The position numbers and the translations under genes are program-made. 64,000 nt of DNA from Planococcus sp. ISL-109. GTDB taxonomy: Bacteria; Bacillota; Bacilli; Bacillales_A; Planococcaceae. Numbering within the stretch: position 1 is the first letter of the stretch; every line of letters begins with the position of its first letter. Where the stretch lies: NCBI RefSeq assembly GCF_018613655.1, contig NZ_JAGGPW010000015.1:42489-106488 (forward strand), in the 5' to 3' direction. Below are positions 25,067 through 33,705 of the stretch, one piece after another. The notes beneath the pieces are model-generated. The model was given only the letters and a program-made list of their open reading frames with translations, was not told the DNA's origin and did no database searches.

Positions 25067-26203
25067 ATGAACCGGAAACTGTGTTTGTTTTTTGGTGCAG
25101 CTGCCCTTAGCCTATTGACCGCCTGTACACCGGTGGAATCCGAGGCGGAAACTTTGCCGCCCGCGGAATTTACAGCACGCAGCACGATAGCCGCCATCAC
25201 CCCCGAGCGCATCATTCGAAAGCAGCAGGCCACTTTATCGGCAGTCGGGGACGTGCTCATCCACGGTACTGTTTACGATGACGCCAGAACGGATACCGGC
25301 TATGATTTTTATCCGATGTTCCAGCCGGTCGAAGGCTATCTTTCGGAAGCGGATATCACCTTTGCGAATTCCGAAAGCATCATCGGAGGCTCAGAAATCG
25401 GGGTTTCGACCTACCCTTCCTTCAACAGTCCGTTCGAAGTCGGTGATGCGATGAAACAAGTCGGTATCGATACCGTTTCGATGGCGAACAACCATACACT
25501 CGACCGCGGTGTCCGCGCGATTGAAAACGCATACGCCCACTGGAAATCACTCGACATCATTACGTCCGGCTCTTACCTGTCTGAAGAGCAGCGCTTGGCG
25601 GTATCGACGATTGAACGCAACGGCATCACGTTTTCCTTCCTGTCCTATACGTACGCAACGAACGGCGTCCCGACACCGAGCGGCCGCCCGTATCTCGTCA
25701 ACCGGATTGACCGCGAACAGATCAAAAATGATTTGGCACGGGCAAAAGCACAGTCCGACGTCGCGGTCATCAGCTTGCATTTCGGCAACGAATACGAAGA
25801 AATGCCTTCAACCGAACAAATCGAACTGGCCCATTTTGCGGCAGAAAACGGTGCGGACATCATTCTCGGCCACCACACACATGTCCTGCAGCCTCCTGCC
25901 TGGATTGAGACGAGCGACGGGCGCCGTAGCTTCGTGTTTTATTCACTCGGCAATTTCCTGTCCGGCCAGCAAGGCTTCGAGCGGCAAATCGGCGGCATTG
26001 TCCACCTTGAGGCGGAGCTCACCGAAACCGTGGAAGGATCCACTGTCACGATTGCCCAGCCGCGCTTTACACCGACTTTCACTTATAGTGCCGGCTACCG
26101 GGATTTTAAAGTCGTGTTGTTAAAAGACGTCAACGAGAAATGGAACGACAATACGAAAACCCATCTGAAGACGTGGATGCCTGAACTGGAATTCCACGAA
26201 TAA
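25067..26203 (+). CDS. CapA-family lipoprotein
   Basis: A 378-residue exported lipoprotein (LTAC, Cys20). The mature part (about 60-370) is a CapA/calcineurin-like metallophosphatase-type domain: SAVGDVLIHG at about 63-72, a MANNHTLDRG motif near 143-152, GHHTHVLQP near 264-272 and YSLGNFLSGQQ near 291-301, supplying the metal ligands. In Bacillus, CapA/PgsA belongs to poly-gamma-glutamate synthesis, but no capBC or pgs genes are nearby, so a stand-alone envelope role is more likely. The gene downstream begins 13 nt later. Confidence 0.87.
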   Translation: MNRKLCLFFGAAALSLLTACTPVESEAETLPPAEFTARSTIAAITPERIIRKQQATLSAVGDVLIHGTVYDDARTDTGYDFYPMFQPVEGYLSEADITFANSESIIGGSEIGVSTYPSFNSPFEVGDAMKQVGIDTVSMANNHTLDRGVRAIENAYAHWKSLDIITSGSYLSEEQRLAVSTIERNGITFSFLSYTYATNGVPTPSGRPYLVNRIDREQIKNDLARAKAQSDVAVISLHFGNEYEEMPSTEQIELAHFAAENGADIILGHHTHVLQPPAWIETSDGRRSFVFYSLGNFLSGQQGFERQIGGIVHLEAELTETVEGSTVTIAQPRFTPTFTYSAGYRDFKVVLLKDVNEKWNDNTKTHLKTWMPELEFHE

Positions 26204-26216
26204 GGGAGAGTTGACG

Positions 26217-26813
26217 ATGCATGACTGGAAAAAAGATGAGCAGAAATTATACGTCCCGCCTGTATCACCCCACGTGATTCATGTACCGAAGCAGTTGTAT
26301 TTTGTGATTGACGGTGGAGCAACCCAAGAACCGAACGATGTCACAGAGCGGATCCATACGCTCATAGCTTTGTCTGATGCGGTCAAGCATATGCCGGACT
26401 CGGGCTATTCGCCGCCTGGGTTCACCGATTACACCATTTACCCGTTAGAGCGGCTCATCCATTCAGACGCAGAGGCACCCGGTTCTGCCTGCAACTGTTC
26501 TTTGATGATTCGCCAACCCGATTTTATCGACAACGAAACGATCGACCGCGCATTTACGCTGGTCCATCGCGAACAAAACTTGCCCCATCTCCCGGAAGTC
26601 GCTTTTGAAGAATTTGAAGATGCGCTTTCCGTTCAGATGCGCATGCAAAACGAGCGCACCGAGCGGCAAGCGGGACTAGAAGCAATCGACCGCTTTTTGC
26701 TGGAGAATGACTGGAAGCGGCGAACGGGCGTTCACAGGGAAATCTATTGCGGCTCGAGCCTTCAAGCGAGCGATGAAATTATTTACCGGGTGTTTGTGGA
26801 AGAAGTTCAGTAA
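26217..26813 (+). CDS. GyrI-like small-molecule-binding protein
   Basis: A 198-residue soluble protein. ATG at 26217 follows GGGAGAG; TTG at 26211 is less likely. The sequence MHDWKKDEQKLYVPPVSPH, then KQLYFVIDGGATQEP, is typical of stand-alone GyrI-like domain proteins, related to the ligand-binding part of AraC-type regulators and the SOS gyrase inhibitor. Some members hydrolyse or sequester toxic small molecules. It follows the CapA gene with 13 nt spacing and ends at a terminator, so the two form an operon. Confidence 0.8.
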   Translation: MHDWKKDEQKLYVPPVSPHVIHVPKQLYFVIDGGATQEPNDVTERIHTLIALSDAVKHMPDSGYSPPGFTDYTIYPLERLIHSDAEAPGSACNCSLMIRQPDFIDNETIDRAFTLVHREQNLPHLPEVAFEEFEDALSVQMRMQNERTERQAGLEAIDRFLLENDWKRRTGVHREIYCGSSLQASDEIIYRVFVEEVQ

Positions 26814-26856
26814 AAAAACCGTCCCGAAACGCATCAGCGTTTCGGGACGGTTTTCT
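26814..26856. terminator. Bidirectional terminator
   Basis: AAAACCGTCCCGAAACGC, ATCA, GCGTTTCGGGACGGTTTT: perfect stem between convergent genes. Confidence 0.96.
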
Positions 26857-26859
26857 TTG

Positions 26860-27702
26860 TTACATCGGATTTTTCTTATAATTATCGTCTCGCCGGAAAT
26901 TCCCGACGACTTCCATCGTTTCGGTGATGCTGACGAAAGCATTCGGATCGATTTCCTTGATTAAAGGACGGACAAACGCCAGTTCATAGCGTGTGATGAC
27001 GCTATGCAGCACTTTCACTTTCGTGCCAGAATATGCGCCTTCCCCATCGACGACCGTAATGCCGCGATACAAATTCGCCAAAAGTTTTTTCTTTACTTCA
27101 TCGCCATTTGCCGTAACGACCATCAAGCTCAATTTAATGTGGCGTGTGTGGATCCGGTCCACAACGATTCCCGTAATGTAAATCGATGCCATCGTATACA
27201 TCGCCAGTTCCCACGAGAAAATGAATCCCGAGATAAAAACGACGCCACTGTTCAGCACAAAGACCAAAAAGCCAAGCGGAATATCGCGCTTCATCGTCAA
27301 CAACAAACCGACGACATCAAAGCCCCCGGTTGAACCGTAAAAGCGGATAATGATGCCGACCGCCGCCCCGATGATGACACCACCGAAAACAGAGGACAAT
27401 AAAGCATCTGCTGTCACTTGGACAATCGGGATATAAAGCATCGAAATGGACGTGACGGCTACCGAGAAGATACTGTTGGCGATAAAGGTTTTGCCGAGCT
27501 TCATCCAACCGATAATTAAAATCGGCAAGTTCAATAAAATCAGCCAAACCCCTGAGTTGATCGGCGTAAGCAAGCCGAAAATCATCGCGATTCCGGTAAT
27601 GCCGCCTGACAGGATTTCATGAGGCAGTAGAAACATATTAAAAGCAACACCCATAATAATAGAAGCGACAAAAATCGCTACGAGGCGGTAAAGTTTGTCC
27701 AT
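26860..27702 (-). CDS. YitT-family membrane protein
   Basis: A 280-residue protein with five to six N-terminal membrane helices followed by a soluble DUF2179 domain (about 200-275). ATG at 27702 follows GGAG at 9 nt; ATGs at 27717 and 27738 are alternatives with poorer sites. Segments FNMFLLPHEILSGGITGIA and RFYGSTGGFDVVGLLLTM are typical of YitT proteins, which are probable transporters of unknown substrate. Monocistronic, ending at the terminator it shares with the GyrI-like gene. Confidence 0.85.
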   Translation of the reverse strand: MDKLYRLVAIFVASIIMGVAFNMFLLPHEILSGGITGIAMIFGLLTPINSGVWLILLNLPILIIGWMKLGKTFIANSIFSVAVTSISMLYIPIVQVTADALLSSVFGGVIIGAAVGIIIRFYGSTGGFDVVGLLLTMKRDIPLGFLVFVLNSGVVFISGFIFSWELAMYTMASIYITGIVVDRIHTRHIKLSLMVVTANGDEVKKKLLANLYRGITVVDGEGAYSGTKVKVLHSVITRYELAFVRPLIKEIDPNAFVSITETMEVVGNFRRDDNYKKNPM

Positions 27703-27948
27703 TTGAAAGTTCTCCATTCGTTTTAACTTCTCACGCATTGTTTCATGTGTAAAGATAACAAAACAAGGCAGCGCTTTACATTATAGGGGATGCCTACCTT
27801 AGAAAGCAAGAAGCTCTGACTGACTTTTTCACTTTCACCCATTCACGGAATATTCCCCGCTTTCCAACGAAATTCTCAAGCAAAGTTTGTATGCTGAAAA
27901 CATTAAGACTAAAATGGAAGAAGACAGCGCACGGCAAGGAGAGATAAA

Positions 27949-29163
27949 ATGGATCCGTTAGATATCATCGATAATATGGATAAGGTAATGCCGGTTTTTC
28001 AACCGATCGTCAGCGCCGTAAGTCACGAGGTCATTGGCTATGAACTCCTCGGCCGCTACGAAGAGCAAGGGGATATCAAATCGCTCGGCAGTTTCTTCAA
28101 CGATCCGGAAGTCCCGGATGAATTCAAAACAGAAGTCGATCAACGACTATTGGAGATGGCGCTCGACCGGTTGCTCGCAAAAAACAGCAGCTGCTTGTTG
28201 TTCATCAACCGCAATGCCCGCCAATTGATGGCCGGAGACGGCGAGGATTTCCTGAAGACCTTGCTGGAGTACCGTAAACGCGGATTTCCGCTCGAGCGCA
28301 TCGTTCTGGAAATTACAGAACATGACTTTAATGACGATTTCGACACACTCAACCATTTGCTGTTGTATTTCAAAACCTACGGCATCCAAATCGCCGTTGA
28401 TCATGTCGGCGCCAAAAGCTCGAACATCGACCGCATCCGACAATTGCGGCCGCATATCCTGAAAATTGATATGAGCAACAGCCGCCAACAGCCCGATGCA
28501 TTCCAGGACATCATTCATTCCTTATCGATGCTCGCCCACCGTATCGGGGCAAAGCTCTTGTATGAGTACATTGAAGACAACCATCAATTGTATTTCGCCT
28601 GGAAGCACGGCGGCCATTATTACCAAGGGTATTATTTGGCGCATCCGGATCCCGACTTATTGTCGACTGATTCTTTATCCATCCATATCGGCGAAAAAGT
28701 GAAAGACTTCGTCCACCGCGAAAAAGCGATGGTCAGCGGGCGGCTGGCGTATACGGCCCGCTCTGAAGAAAAGCTCAAACGCCTGATGAACAAATGGCAT
28801 AGCCCGAACGAGGCGGACCGCTTTATCAGTAACTTGCTGGAGCCGTTCGACGGTGAAAGCTTCCGCATCTATATTTGCAATAGCGACGGCGAACAAGTAT
28901 CGTCCAATTTCCGCAAAACAGCGGGACACTGGCTTTCAGAACCTGATCAAATCGGCTCGCACTGGGCGTTCCGGCCATATTTCCTGGAGAACATGATGCT
29001 CATGAAAGCATCGCATAAAGGCCGACTTTCCGATATCTATGCGGATATCGAAACAGGAGAAATGATCCGCACATTTAGCTATCCGCTGTCAGATGAGTGT
29101 TTCCTATTTATCGACTTGAGTTATGAATTCATCTCGGAAAATGATTTTCTGCTGTTCCAATAA
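27949..29163 (+). CDS. ykuI: YkuI-like degenerate EAL-domain protein
   Basis: A 404-residue cytosolic protein. The N-terminal EAL domain (about 1-245) is followed by a helix and a PAS-like YkuI_C domain (about 285-400). Signature residues are altered: YELLGR replaces EALxR, EITEHDF keeps the ExTE-like position, VDHVGAK replaces DDFGxG, LKIDMS is kept, and YEYIED replaces the ExVE motif. B. subtilis YkuI binds c-di-GMP without detectable hydrolysis, and close sequence identity is visible (YFLENMM, DLETGEMIRTFSYP). It should act as a c-di-GMP receptor rather than a phosphodiesterase. GGAGAG precedes the start. Confidence 0.88.
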   Translation: MDPLDIIDNMDKVMPVFQPIVSAVSHEVIGYELLGRYEEQGDIKSLGSFFNDPEVPDEFKTEVDQRLLEMALDRLLAKNSSCLLFINRNARQLMAGDGEDFLKTLLEYRKRGFPLERIVLEITEHDFNDDFDTLNHLLLYFKTYGIQIAVDHVGAKSSNIDRIRQLRPHILKIDMSNSRQQPDAFQDIIHSLSMLAHRIGAKLLYEYIEDNHQLYFAWKHGGHYYQGYYLAHPDPDLLSTDSLSIHIGEKVKDFVHREKAMVSGRLAYTARSEEKLKRLMNKWHSPNEADRFISNLLEPFDGESFRIYICNSDGEQVSSNFRKTAGHWLSEPDQIGSHWAFRPYFLENMMLMKASHKGRLSDIYADIETGEMIRTFSYPLSDECFLFIDLSYEFISENDFLLFQ

Positions 29164-29178
29164 CCTTTACAATTTAAA

Positions 29179-29219
29179 GAAACCCCAGCAAGCGCCCGAA
29201 TGGCACTTGCTGGGGTTTC
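29179..29219 (+). terminator. Terminator after ykuI
   Basis: GAAACCCCAGCAAG, CGCCCGAATGGCA, CTTGCTGGGGTTTC: 14-bp stem. Confidence 0.9.
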
Positions 29220-29220
29220 G

Positions 29221-29386
29221 TCATTCCGCAATCCACTGTTCAAACTCATTGAGTTGGCGATAGCCGATTTCATCACTAGTCGCTCAACTTGTAGTCTCCG
29301 AGCAAATCGTGGACACAGGTGGCGATGACTTCTTCGTAATGCAAACGGTTCAATATGCCGATCTGCCCGCGCTCCGGTGGGCCTTC
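29221..29386 (-). pseudogene. Polyphosphate kinase 2 (PPK2) remnant
   Basis: Minus-strand reading gives GPPERGQIGILNRLHYEEVI then ATCVHDLLGDYKLSD followed by stops; after a frame change it continues EIGYRQLNEFEQWIAE and a stop. This matches a short internal segment of PPK2 (PxxGxIGIFNRSYYEDVL ... RYxQINxFE). The rest of the gene is gone on both sides, so it is a dead fragment. The call is from recognition of the family motif by eye. Confidence 0.7.
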
Positions 29387-29458
29387 CCCTCATTTTACGG
29401 CATTTTCAAACTCTCAGATTTCAGGAAAAAAGTTTAAGCATAGCTTTCGCTACAAAAC

Positions 29459-29503
29459 AAAGCTTTCTTGACTCCCGTAAGGGCATTCAAGAAAGCTTTG
29501 TTG
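29459..29503. terminator. Terminator hairpin
   Basis: CAAAGCTTTCTTGA ... TCAAGAAAGCTTTG: a 14-bp stem with an internal loop, at the end of the hypothetical membrane protein gene. Confidence 0.88.
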
Positions 29504-29507
29504 AATT

Positions 29508-30158
29508 TTATTCGTAAGCGATGGATCCGTCTGCTTTTTGCTCGAAGGTGATATTTTCCTGCTCCATAAGCGCGATTAAAATCGCGGCTTTATCGTCCGC
29601 CTTTTCTTTTTGGCGGTCGAGGATTTCATCCAATTTCTGATGCGCTTCCTCCATATGATCTTGTTGCAAGATTTCGGTCATTTCTCGCGTCAGCTCAATT
29701 TGCGCAAAATGATAGGATTCCAATTCTGCAAGGCGCGGATCATCTGTATCCAATTGCTGCAAAAGTTTTTCCAAATTCGCTATCATTTCTTCAATGTGAT
29801 TATCGGTCAATGAATTATGGTCATAGAGACGGATGAGCGAATTGCTTGCTTCGTTCAAGGCCTCTTCACTTTTTTCGCTTTGGAAAATATATTGTTGTAT
29901 TTCATCATGTTCGGCACTAACAGTCGAACTTTCCTCACTCCACGGAGCGACATAACTCGCAAATGAATACACACTCCATAGAAGGAACAACAACAAAACA
30001 CCGCCCCCGAGTTTCATCCAGAGCTTGCGGCGCTTTCGATTTGGTTTATGGAACTGAGAATTCGACGGTTCAGCACCCATTTCACTGCTTTTTTCCGTCT
30101 CGATCCGCTTGGATTCATCCAGCCGATTGCTGTTTGAAAACTGATTGTAATTAGTCAT
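29508..30158 (-). CDS. Hypothetical single-pass membrane protein
   Basis: A 216-residue protein. A hydrophilic N-terminal tail (about 1-45, ending in the basic KPNRKRRKLWMK) leads to one transmembrane helix (about 50-70), then an acidic, Glu-rich helical ectodomain (about 75-216) with likely coiled-coil segments. The basic cytoplasmic flank predicts an outside C-terminus. GGAGGGTAAC precedes the start. I do not recognise the family. Confidence 0.72.
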   Translation of the reverse strand: MTNYNQFSNSNRLDESKRIETEKSSEMGAEPSNSQFHKPNRKRRKLWMKLGGGVLLLFLLWSVYSFASYVAPWSEESSTVSAEHDEIQQYIFQSEKSEEALNEASNSLIRLYDHNSLTDNHIEEMIANLEKLLQQLDTDDPRLAELESYHFAQIELTREMTEILQQDHMEEAHQKLDEILDRQKEKADDKAAILIALMEQENITFEQKADGSIAYE

Positions 30159-30563
30159 GTTACCCTCCGGACATCTTTTCGTAACACGATTGTAACAAAA
30201 AAAGAGGCAAATAACATCATTTTTTTCATTAAACTCTCATATCTCAACAATATTCGACAATTACATGGCAAGGTTCCCGGTTGTCCGGCCGCATTGAAGC
30301 CTCGAGTGAATTGTTGGAAAGCGTTTAGCCACTTCATTTTTCCGGGTAAACAAATAATAATACGATTGAAAACCCCTGCCTTCGGATTTTTCTTTTATCC
30401 CACTTTAACGGCCATTAAGACTGCCACTTCTAAAAGGGGCAAATACGACTTTTACGGAAAGTCGGTCACATGGGCGTCGCCTCACGATGCGGCGCTCTTA
30501 ACCTATGTTCCGCTTTTTAGAGTGAACCATTCCGCAGCGCTCGGAAAGAAAGGTGGAGTTCAT
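30159..30563. other. Intergenic region with repeat-like segment
   Basis: 405 nt. The only notable content is at 30401-30455: CTTTAACGGCCATTAAGACT then GCCACTTCT, similar to the left arm of the hairpin at 41900-41957. No gene is supported before 30564. Confidence 0.45.
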
Positions 30564-30650
30564 ATGCGCATTTCTTGTATGGGCAGTTTGCTCATTTCAA
30601 TTATTTTATCGATTGTGCTGACGATTCTGTTGAATTTATTATTTTTCTAG
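30564..30650 (+). CDS. Small membrane peptide, 28 residues
   Basis: MRISCMGSLLISIILSIVLT followed by ILLNLLFF, one hydrophobic helix. AGGTGGAG sits 7 nt before the ATG. Too short to identify a family; the strong ribosome binding site and pure membrane composition argue for a real gene. Just upstream of another small membrane protein gene. Confidence 0.5.
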   Translation: MRISCMGSLLISIILSIVLTILLNLLFF

Positions 30651-30720
30651 CCACTTTCCTCTCTCGGTTTTCCCGCCTCTTTTCACGGAATATGCGTTGC
30701 TGCAAAAGGAGGAGTTTTTG

Positions 30721-30891
30721 ATGACGAGAAAATTTGTGATTTTGCTGATTGTCACGGGGCTGTTGTTTCTCGGGTTCTATTTTGTCATTACGTTCTACAA
30801 TAGCTTTGTCGGAGGCGTCGAAGCCGATAGCTTCAAAGTTTTTGCGACTGCTATTATTGCCGACCACTTCCACTCCGCCTCCGGGCCTTAA
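30721..30891 (+). CDS. Small membrane protein, 56 residues
   Basis: ATG at 30721 follows AAAGGAGGAG. One transmembrane helix (about 5-26, FVILLIVTGLLFLGFYFVIT), then a short polar tail ending in HFHSASGP. No family recognised. Follows the 28-residue gene by 70 nt and ends next to a long hairpin terminator. Confidence 0.6.
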   Translation: MTRKFVILLIVTGLLFLGFYFVITFYNSFVGGVEADSFKVFATAIIADHFHSASGP

Positions 30892-30898
30892 AGTTGTA

Positions 30899-30951
30899 CA
30901 CAGCCATAACAAAACCCACCGCAAATTACGGTGGGTTTTGTTATGGCTGTG
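30899..30951. terminator. Bidirectional terminator with 23-bp perfect stem
   Basis: Arms at 30899-30921 and 30929-30951 are perfectly complementary (CACAGCCATAAC... / ...GTTATGGCTGTG) with a 7-nt loop. It overlaps the last codons of the VOC-protein gene on the minus strand and serves convergent genes. Confidence 0.9.
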
Positions 30952-31363
30952 ACGGCTCGCCTTTTCGGTAGTCAAACTGCCACTGGACGCCGTATTTGTC
31001 TTGAACGACGCCGTATGCATCGCTCCAATAGCTCTCCCCGAATTCATAGATCACTTTTCCGCTTTCCGACAGTTTGTGAAAATCCTCTTTCATCCGCCCC
31101 AAATCGCCTGAACGGATGGCGATGTGGAAATTGCTGCCGAACGTTGCCGGTTTTCCAGGCATGGCATCCGACAACAACAAATAACTGTTGTATAGCGGAA
31201 TCGTTGCTTCCAAAATCAATTCCTTCAAGTCTTCCTCAAGTTTGGAGCCAGGATTGTCCCCGTAATGGATAATCGAGCTATGTTCCACGTCGAACACGCC
31301 TTCGTAATAAGACAATACTTCCTGGCAATTGCCATTGAAAACAATTTGCGGATGAATCTCCAC
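30941..31363 (-). CDS. VOC-family (PhnB-like) protein
   Basis: A 140-residue protein of the vicinal-oxygen-chelate superfamily, PhnB-like type. MEIHPQIVFNGNCQEVLSYY at the N-terminus and DAYGVVQDKYGVQWQFDY at the C-terminus are the usual strand-helix elements with potential metal ligands. Such proteins are often lactoylglutathione-lyase-like or of unknown function. GGGGGG precedes the ATG. No pathway context. Confidence 0.82.
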   Translation of the reverse strand: MEIHPQIVFNGNCQEVLSYYEGVFDVEHSSIIHYGDNPGSKLEEDLKELILEATIPLYNSYLLLSDAMPGKPATFGSNFHIAIRSGDLGRMKEDFHKLSESGKVIYEFGESYWSDAYGVVQDKYGVQWQFDYRKGEPSQP

Positions 31364-31431
31364 ATTAATCCCCCCTTACATTGTCCAGTACATTTCAGGT
31401 TTTTACAGCCACTTGAAAGCAACCCTTCGAT

Positions 31432-31854
31432 TTATTTCCAAGCAGGCATTTTTTTGATGAAAGAGTAAACAATCGGACCCACAAATACTGCTGCCAAAAA
31501 GAGATAAAATGATCCAGAAGCGATTAATACAGTGAAGATGCCGCTGCCTAACGCAGCAATCAAATACAAGATGAACAAAAGGCCAGTCCAAACAATACTA
31601 ATGCGCAACGCTGCATTTTTCATTCTGACCCTTCTGAGCCACGCCAAGCCTAAAGACAGCAAAAAGGCCGGTATCGCCATCCATAAAAGCGTACGTGCCG
31701 CCATTTCGCCGCGCACTTCATCGTTTAATAAAAGATTATCCGAACTTCCTCCAAACACCATCGATACCAAAAGCCCAACCAGCGTAATCAATGCATACAA
31801 CCCAAGCCCGAATAAGAAATCTTTGACTAGTTCAATCGCCTTCCAATTTTCCAA
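31432..31854 (-). CDS. Hypothetical four-helix membrane protein
   Basis: TTG at 31854 is taken as start because AAAGGGGGA lies 6 nt before; the frame extends upstream to an ATG at 31899 without a site. The 140-residue protein has four hydrophobic segments (FLFGLGLYALITLVGLLVSM, then WMAIPAFLLSLGLAW, then WTGLLFILYLIAAL, then FYLFLAAVFVGPIVY). No family recognised. Monocistronic. Confidence 0.65.
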   Translation of the reverse strand: MENWKAIELVKDFLFGLGLYALITLVGLLVSMVFGGSSDNLLLNDEVRGEMAARTLLWMAIPAFLLSLGLAWLRRVRMKNAALRISIVWTGLLFILYLIAALGSGIFTVLIASGSFYLFLAAVFVGPIVYSFIKKMPAWK

Positions 31855-32179
31855 TGTCTTTCCCCCTTTTATTGAGTCAGCACATCTGACAATTTTCATT
31901 ATGGCTTACCCACAAAAACTTCATATGTTCCGAACAGTTCGCCGCTCACCATCCAATTCCCTGCCAATGATGTGAAATGAATTTATTCCAGCTTGCATAG
32001 TGTTCCGGATTTTGATATTTCAATAGCTTAACGATCACTTGTTCACTGATGTTCTACTTTAAGATTTCCCATAAAGGAGATCAACACTTTTCACGAACAA
32101 GGTCCTTCAAATTTTGTGCTAATGTGTTTCATGCCCTAAAATAAATAGATAAGTATGATCTTTAAGGAGTGACGAATAG
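31855..32179. other. Intergenic region
   Basis: 325 nt, AT-rich, between divergent genes. It contains AAGGAGTG just before the GNAT gene. I see no further element. Confidence 0.4.
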
Positions 32180-33037
32180 ATGAAAGAGGCAATTCGCCCG
32201 CTGACCGGCGAAGACTTCCAGGCGCTGCAAGAAATGCAAACCGGCATCGACGACGATTACGTAATCCGTGTGTTCGACCACATCTCCAACGGCCATAACC
32301 GATTGTTCGGTTTGTTCCAAGACGGCCATTTAGCAAGTATCGGCGGGTATACGATTTTTGCCGGCAGCTACGTGATGCTCGGCCGCATGCGGAGCGACCT
32401 CCGCTTTAGGGGACTCAATTTGTCGACACGCTTAATGGCGCATGTCCGCAATGCTGCTCTTGAACACAAAGGCATCTGCTTTGTCGGCGCCAATACAGAA
32501 GAAAGCAATATTCCTGCACAGCGCGTGCTGGAGAATATCGGACTCGCCAAACAATCGGTGCTAGTGGCAGCAACTGCTGCAGATGTGCGCGGACTGGAAT
32601 CCGGCGCAATACCGTGGCGCAAAGTGGAAAGCTTGGAGGAGAAAATGCGCTGGCTGCAGGCCGTCTATATTCGTCCAGGCCGGATTTTTCCGTTTGAATG
32701 TTATTACCCATTCCCGGCAACGGCCGATCTGTTTTCAAAAAATCAGCTGACCCACTGGGATTTCTTCGAGAACCCGGCACAGGACCGGGTAGTGATCGCC
32801 AAGCACGATGTAAAAAAATACGACTACCTCCACACACTTTATCCATGGAACGACCTGCTCGAACAACCGGGCCTATGGGAAACTTTACGTGCACCCTTGG
32901 AAGCAATTCGCAAAGACTCTCAAGAAGGGGCATTCATCTGGATTGATTTGACTCACGAACAAGTGCACAAACTGCCGGATGGCCATCCATTCGACCTGTC
33001 TTCCCCGTGGTTTTTATACGGCACGCAACTCAACTGA
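32180..33037 (+). CDS. GNAT-family N-acetyltransferase
   Basis: A 285-residue protein. The N-terminal half is a GNAT fold: MLGRMRSDLRFRGLNLSTRL contains an RxxxRGxG/A-like acetyl-CoA loop (about 67-85), followed by ANTEESNIPAQRVLENIGL, the usual helix-strand after it. The C-terminal half (about 135-285) is an extra domain of unknown type, so it is longer than a minimal GNAT. Acceptor is unknown. AAGGAGTG precedes the start. Confidence 0.82.
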   Translation: MKEAIRPLTGEDFQALQEMQTGIDDDYVIRVFDHISNGHNRLFGLFQDGHLASIGGYTIFAGSYVMLGRMRSDLRFRGLNLSTRLMAHVRNAALEHKGICFVGANTEESNIPAQRVLENIGLAKQSVLVAATAADVRGLESGAIPWRKVESLEEKMRWLQAVYIRPGRIFPFECYYPFPATADLFSKNQLTHWDFFENPAQDRVVIAKHDVKKYDYLHTLYPWNDLLEQPGLWETLRAPLEAIRKDSQEGAFIWIDLTHEQVHKLPDGHPFDLSSPWFLYGTQLN

Positions 33038-33057
33038 GCTTTTTCTCTTTGTGTTGT

Positions 33058-33260
33058 TGGAGGGCTTGCTTGAAAATGGTTTGATTGGAAACGCCGGGAC
33101 TCGTTCCTGGCGATTTATTTTCCCTTGGATGTTTCCGCTGGCTCTTTTACAGGTAGTGAATAGAAAGGCCACGGCTCAACGTACTAAAGGAGAACTTACA
33201 TGAAAACAATCGATTACTGGGTGTGCTTGGCCTTTTCAGCAAACAAATTATACTGATTCA
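33058..33260 (+). other. Possible truncated membrane gene ends
   Basis: A plus-strand frame reads RFIFPWMFPLALLQVVNRK and ends ...GELT at 33203; its stop overlaps an ATG at 33200 with AAAGGAG in front, which opens MKTIDYWVCLAFSANKLY and stops after 18 codons. This looks like the junction of two coupled genes left after a deletion. Neither fragment is recognisable. Evidence is the coupled ATGA and ribosome binding site only. Confidence 0.3.
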
Positions 33261-33490
33261 GTTTCTACATGGACACTCCGTTCAGCTGCGTGGACGTATA
33301 ATCGGCTGCTGTCCATTTCGTCCAGCAATTCATTTTCCAACTGTTTGAGCTTAGCGGGCTTGCGTCCGGTGATGGTAATGCTTGCCCCCATCTACGCAAT
33401 GGTTTTAGCAGTTTCCCAGCCGATTCCACCCGTTGCGCCCATGATCAGGACGTGCTTACCGGCTAAGCAATCTTTTGCGAAAATACTCAA
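33248..33490 (-). pseudogene. Short-chain dehydrogenase remnant
   Basis: From TTG at 33490, with AGGAG upstream, the minus strand reads LAGKHVLIMGATGGIGWETA then KTIA, an in-frame TAG, and MGASITITGRKPAKLKQLE, ending at TAA after about 80 codons. The GATGGIGWETA loop is a clear SDR nucleotide-binding motif. The premature stop and loss of the catalytic half mark it as dead. Its N-terminus resembles the intact SDR at 41989-42912 (TGGNSGIGWEAA). Confidence 0.75.
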
Positions 33491-33572
33491 TAGGCACTCC
33501 TCCTTTGTGTGCTGTCATTCCCTTTTGCAGACAGCCACAAAACATTGGTTTTAAAAGAAGCGTTGAAATCGT

Positions 33573-33592
33573 TTATAGTATATACTATAAAA
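33573..33592. promoter_or_regulatory. Perfect 20-bp palindrome
   Basis: TTTATAGTATATACTATAAA is a perfect inverted repeat with the shape of a dimeric repressor operator. It lies 114 nt before the MEDS gene, next to the SDR remnant. The cognate regulator is not identifiable in the window. Confidence 0.5.
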
Positions 33593-33705
33593 ATATGCTT
33601 TTGCTCGATTCTTTGTTGCTATGCGTATATGCCTTATCCTACTATGCCACACTGCCATATGAACTAGATGAACAGAGCGACTAATCATCTTCAGGGAGGA
33701 ACAAG

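Noticed and set aside
25067..26203. Poly-gamma-glutamate capsule locus
   Set aside because: The CapA-like lipoprotein is alone; no capB or capC homologues are nearby.
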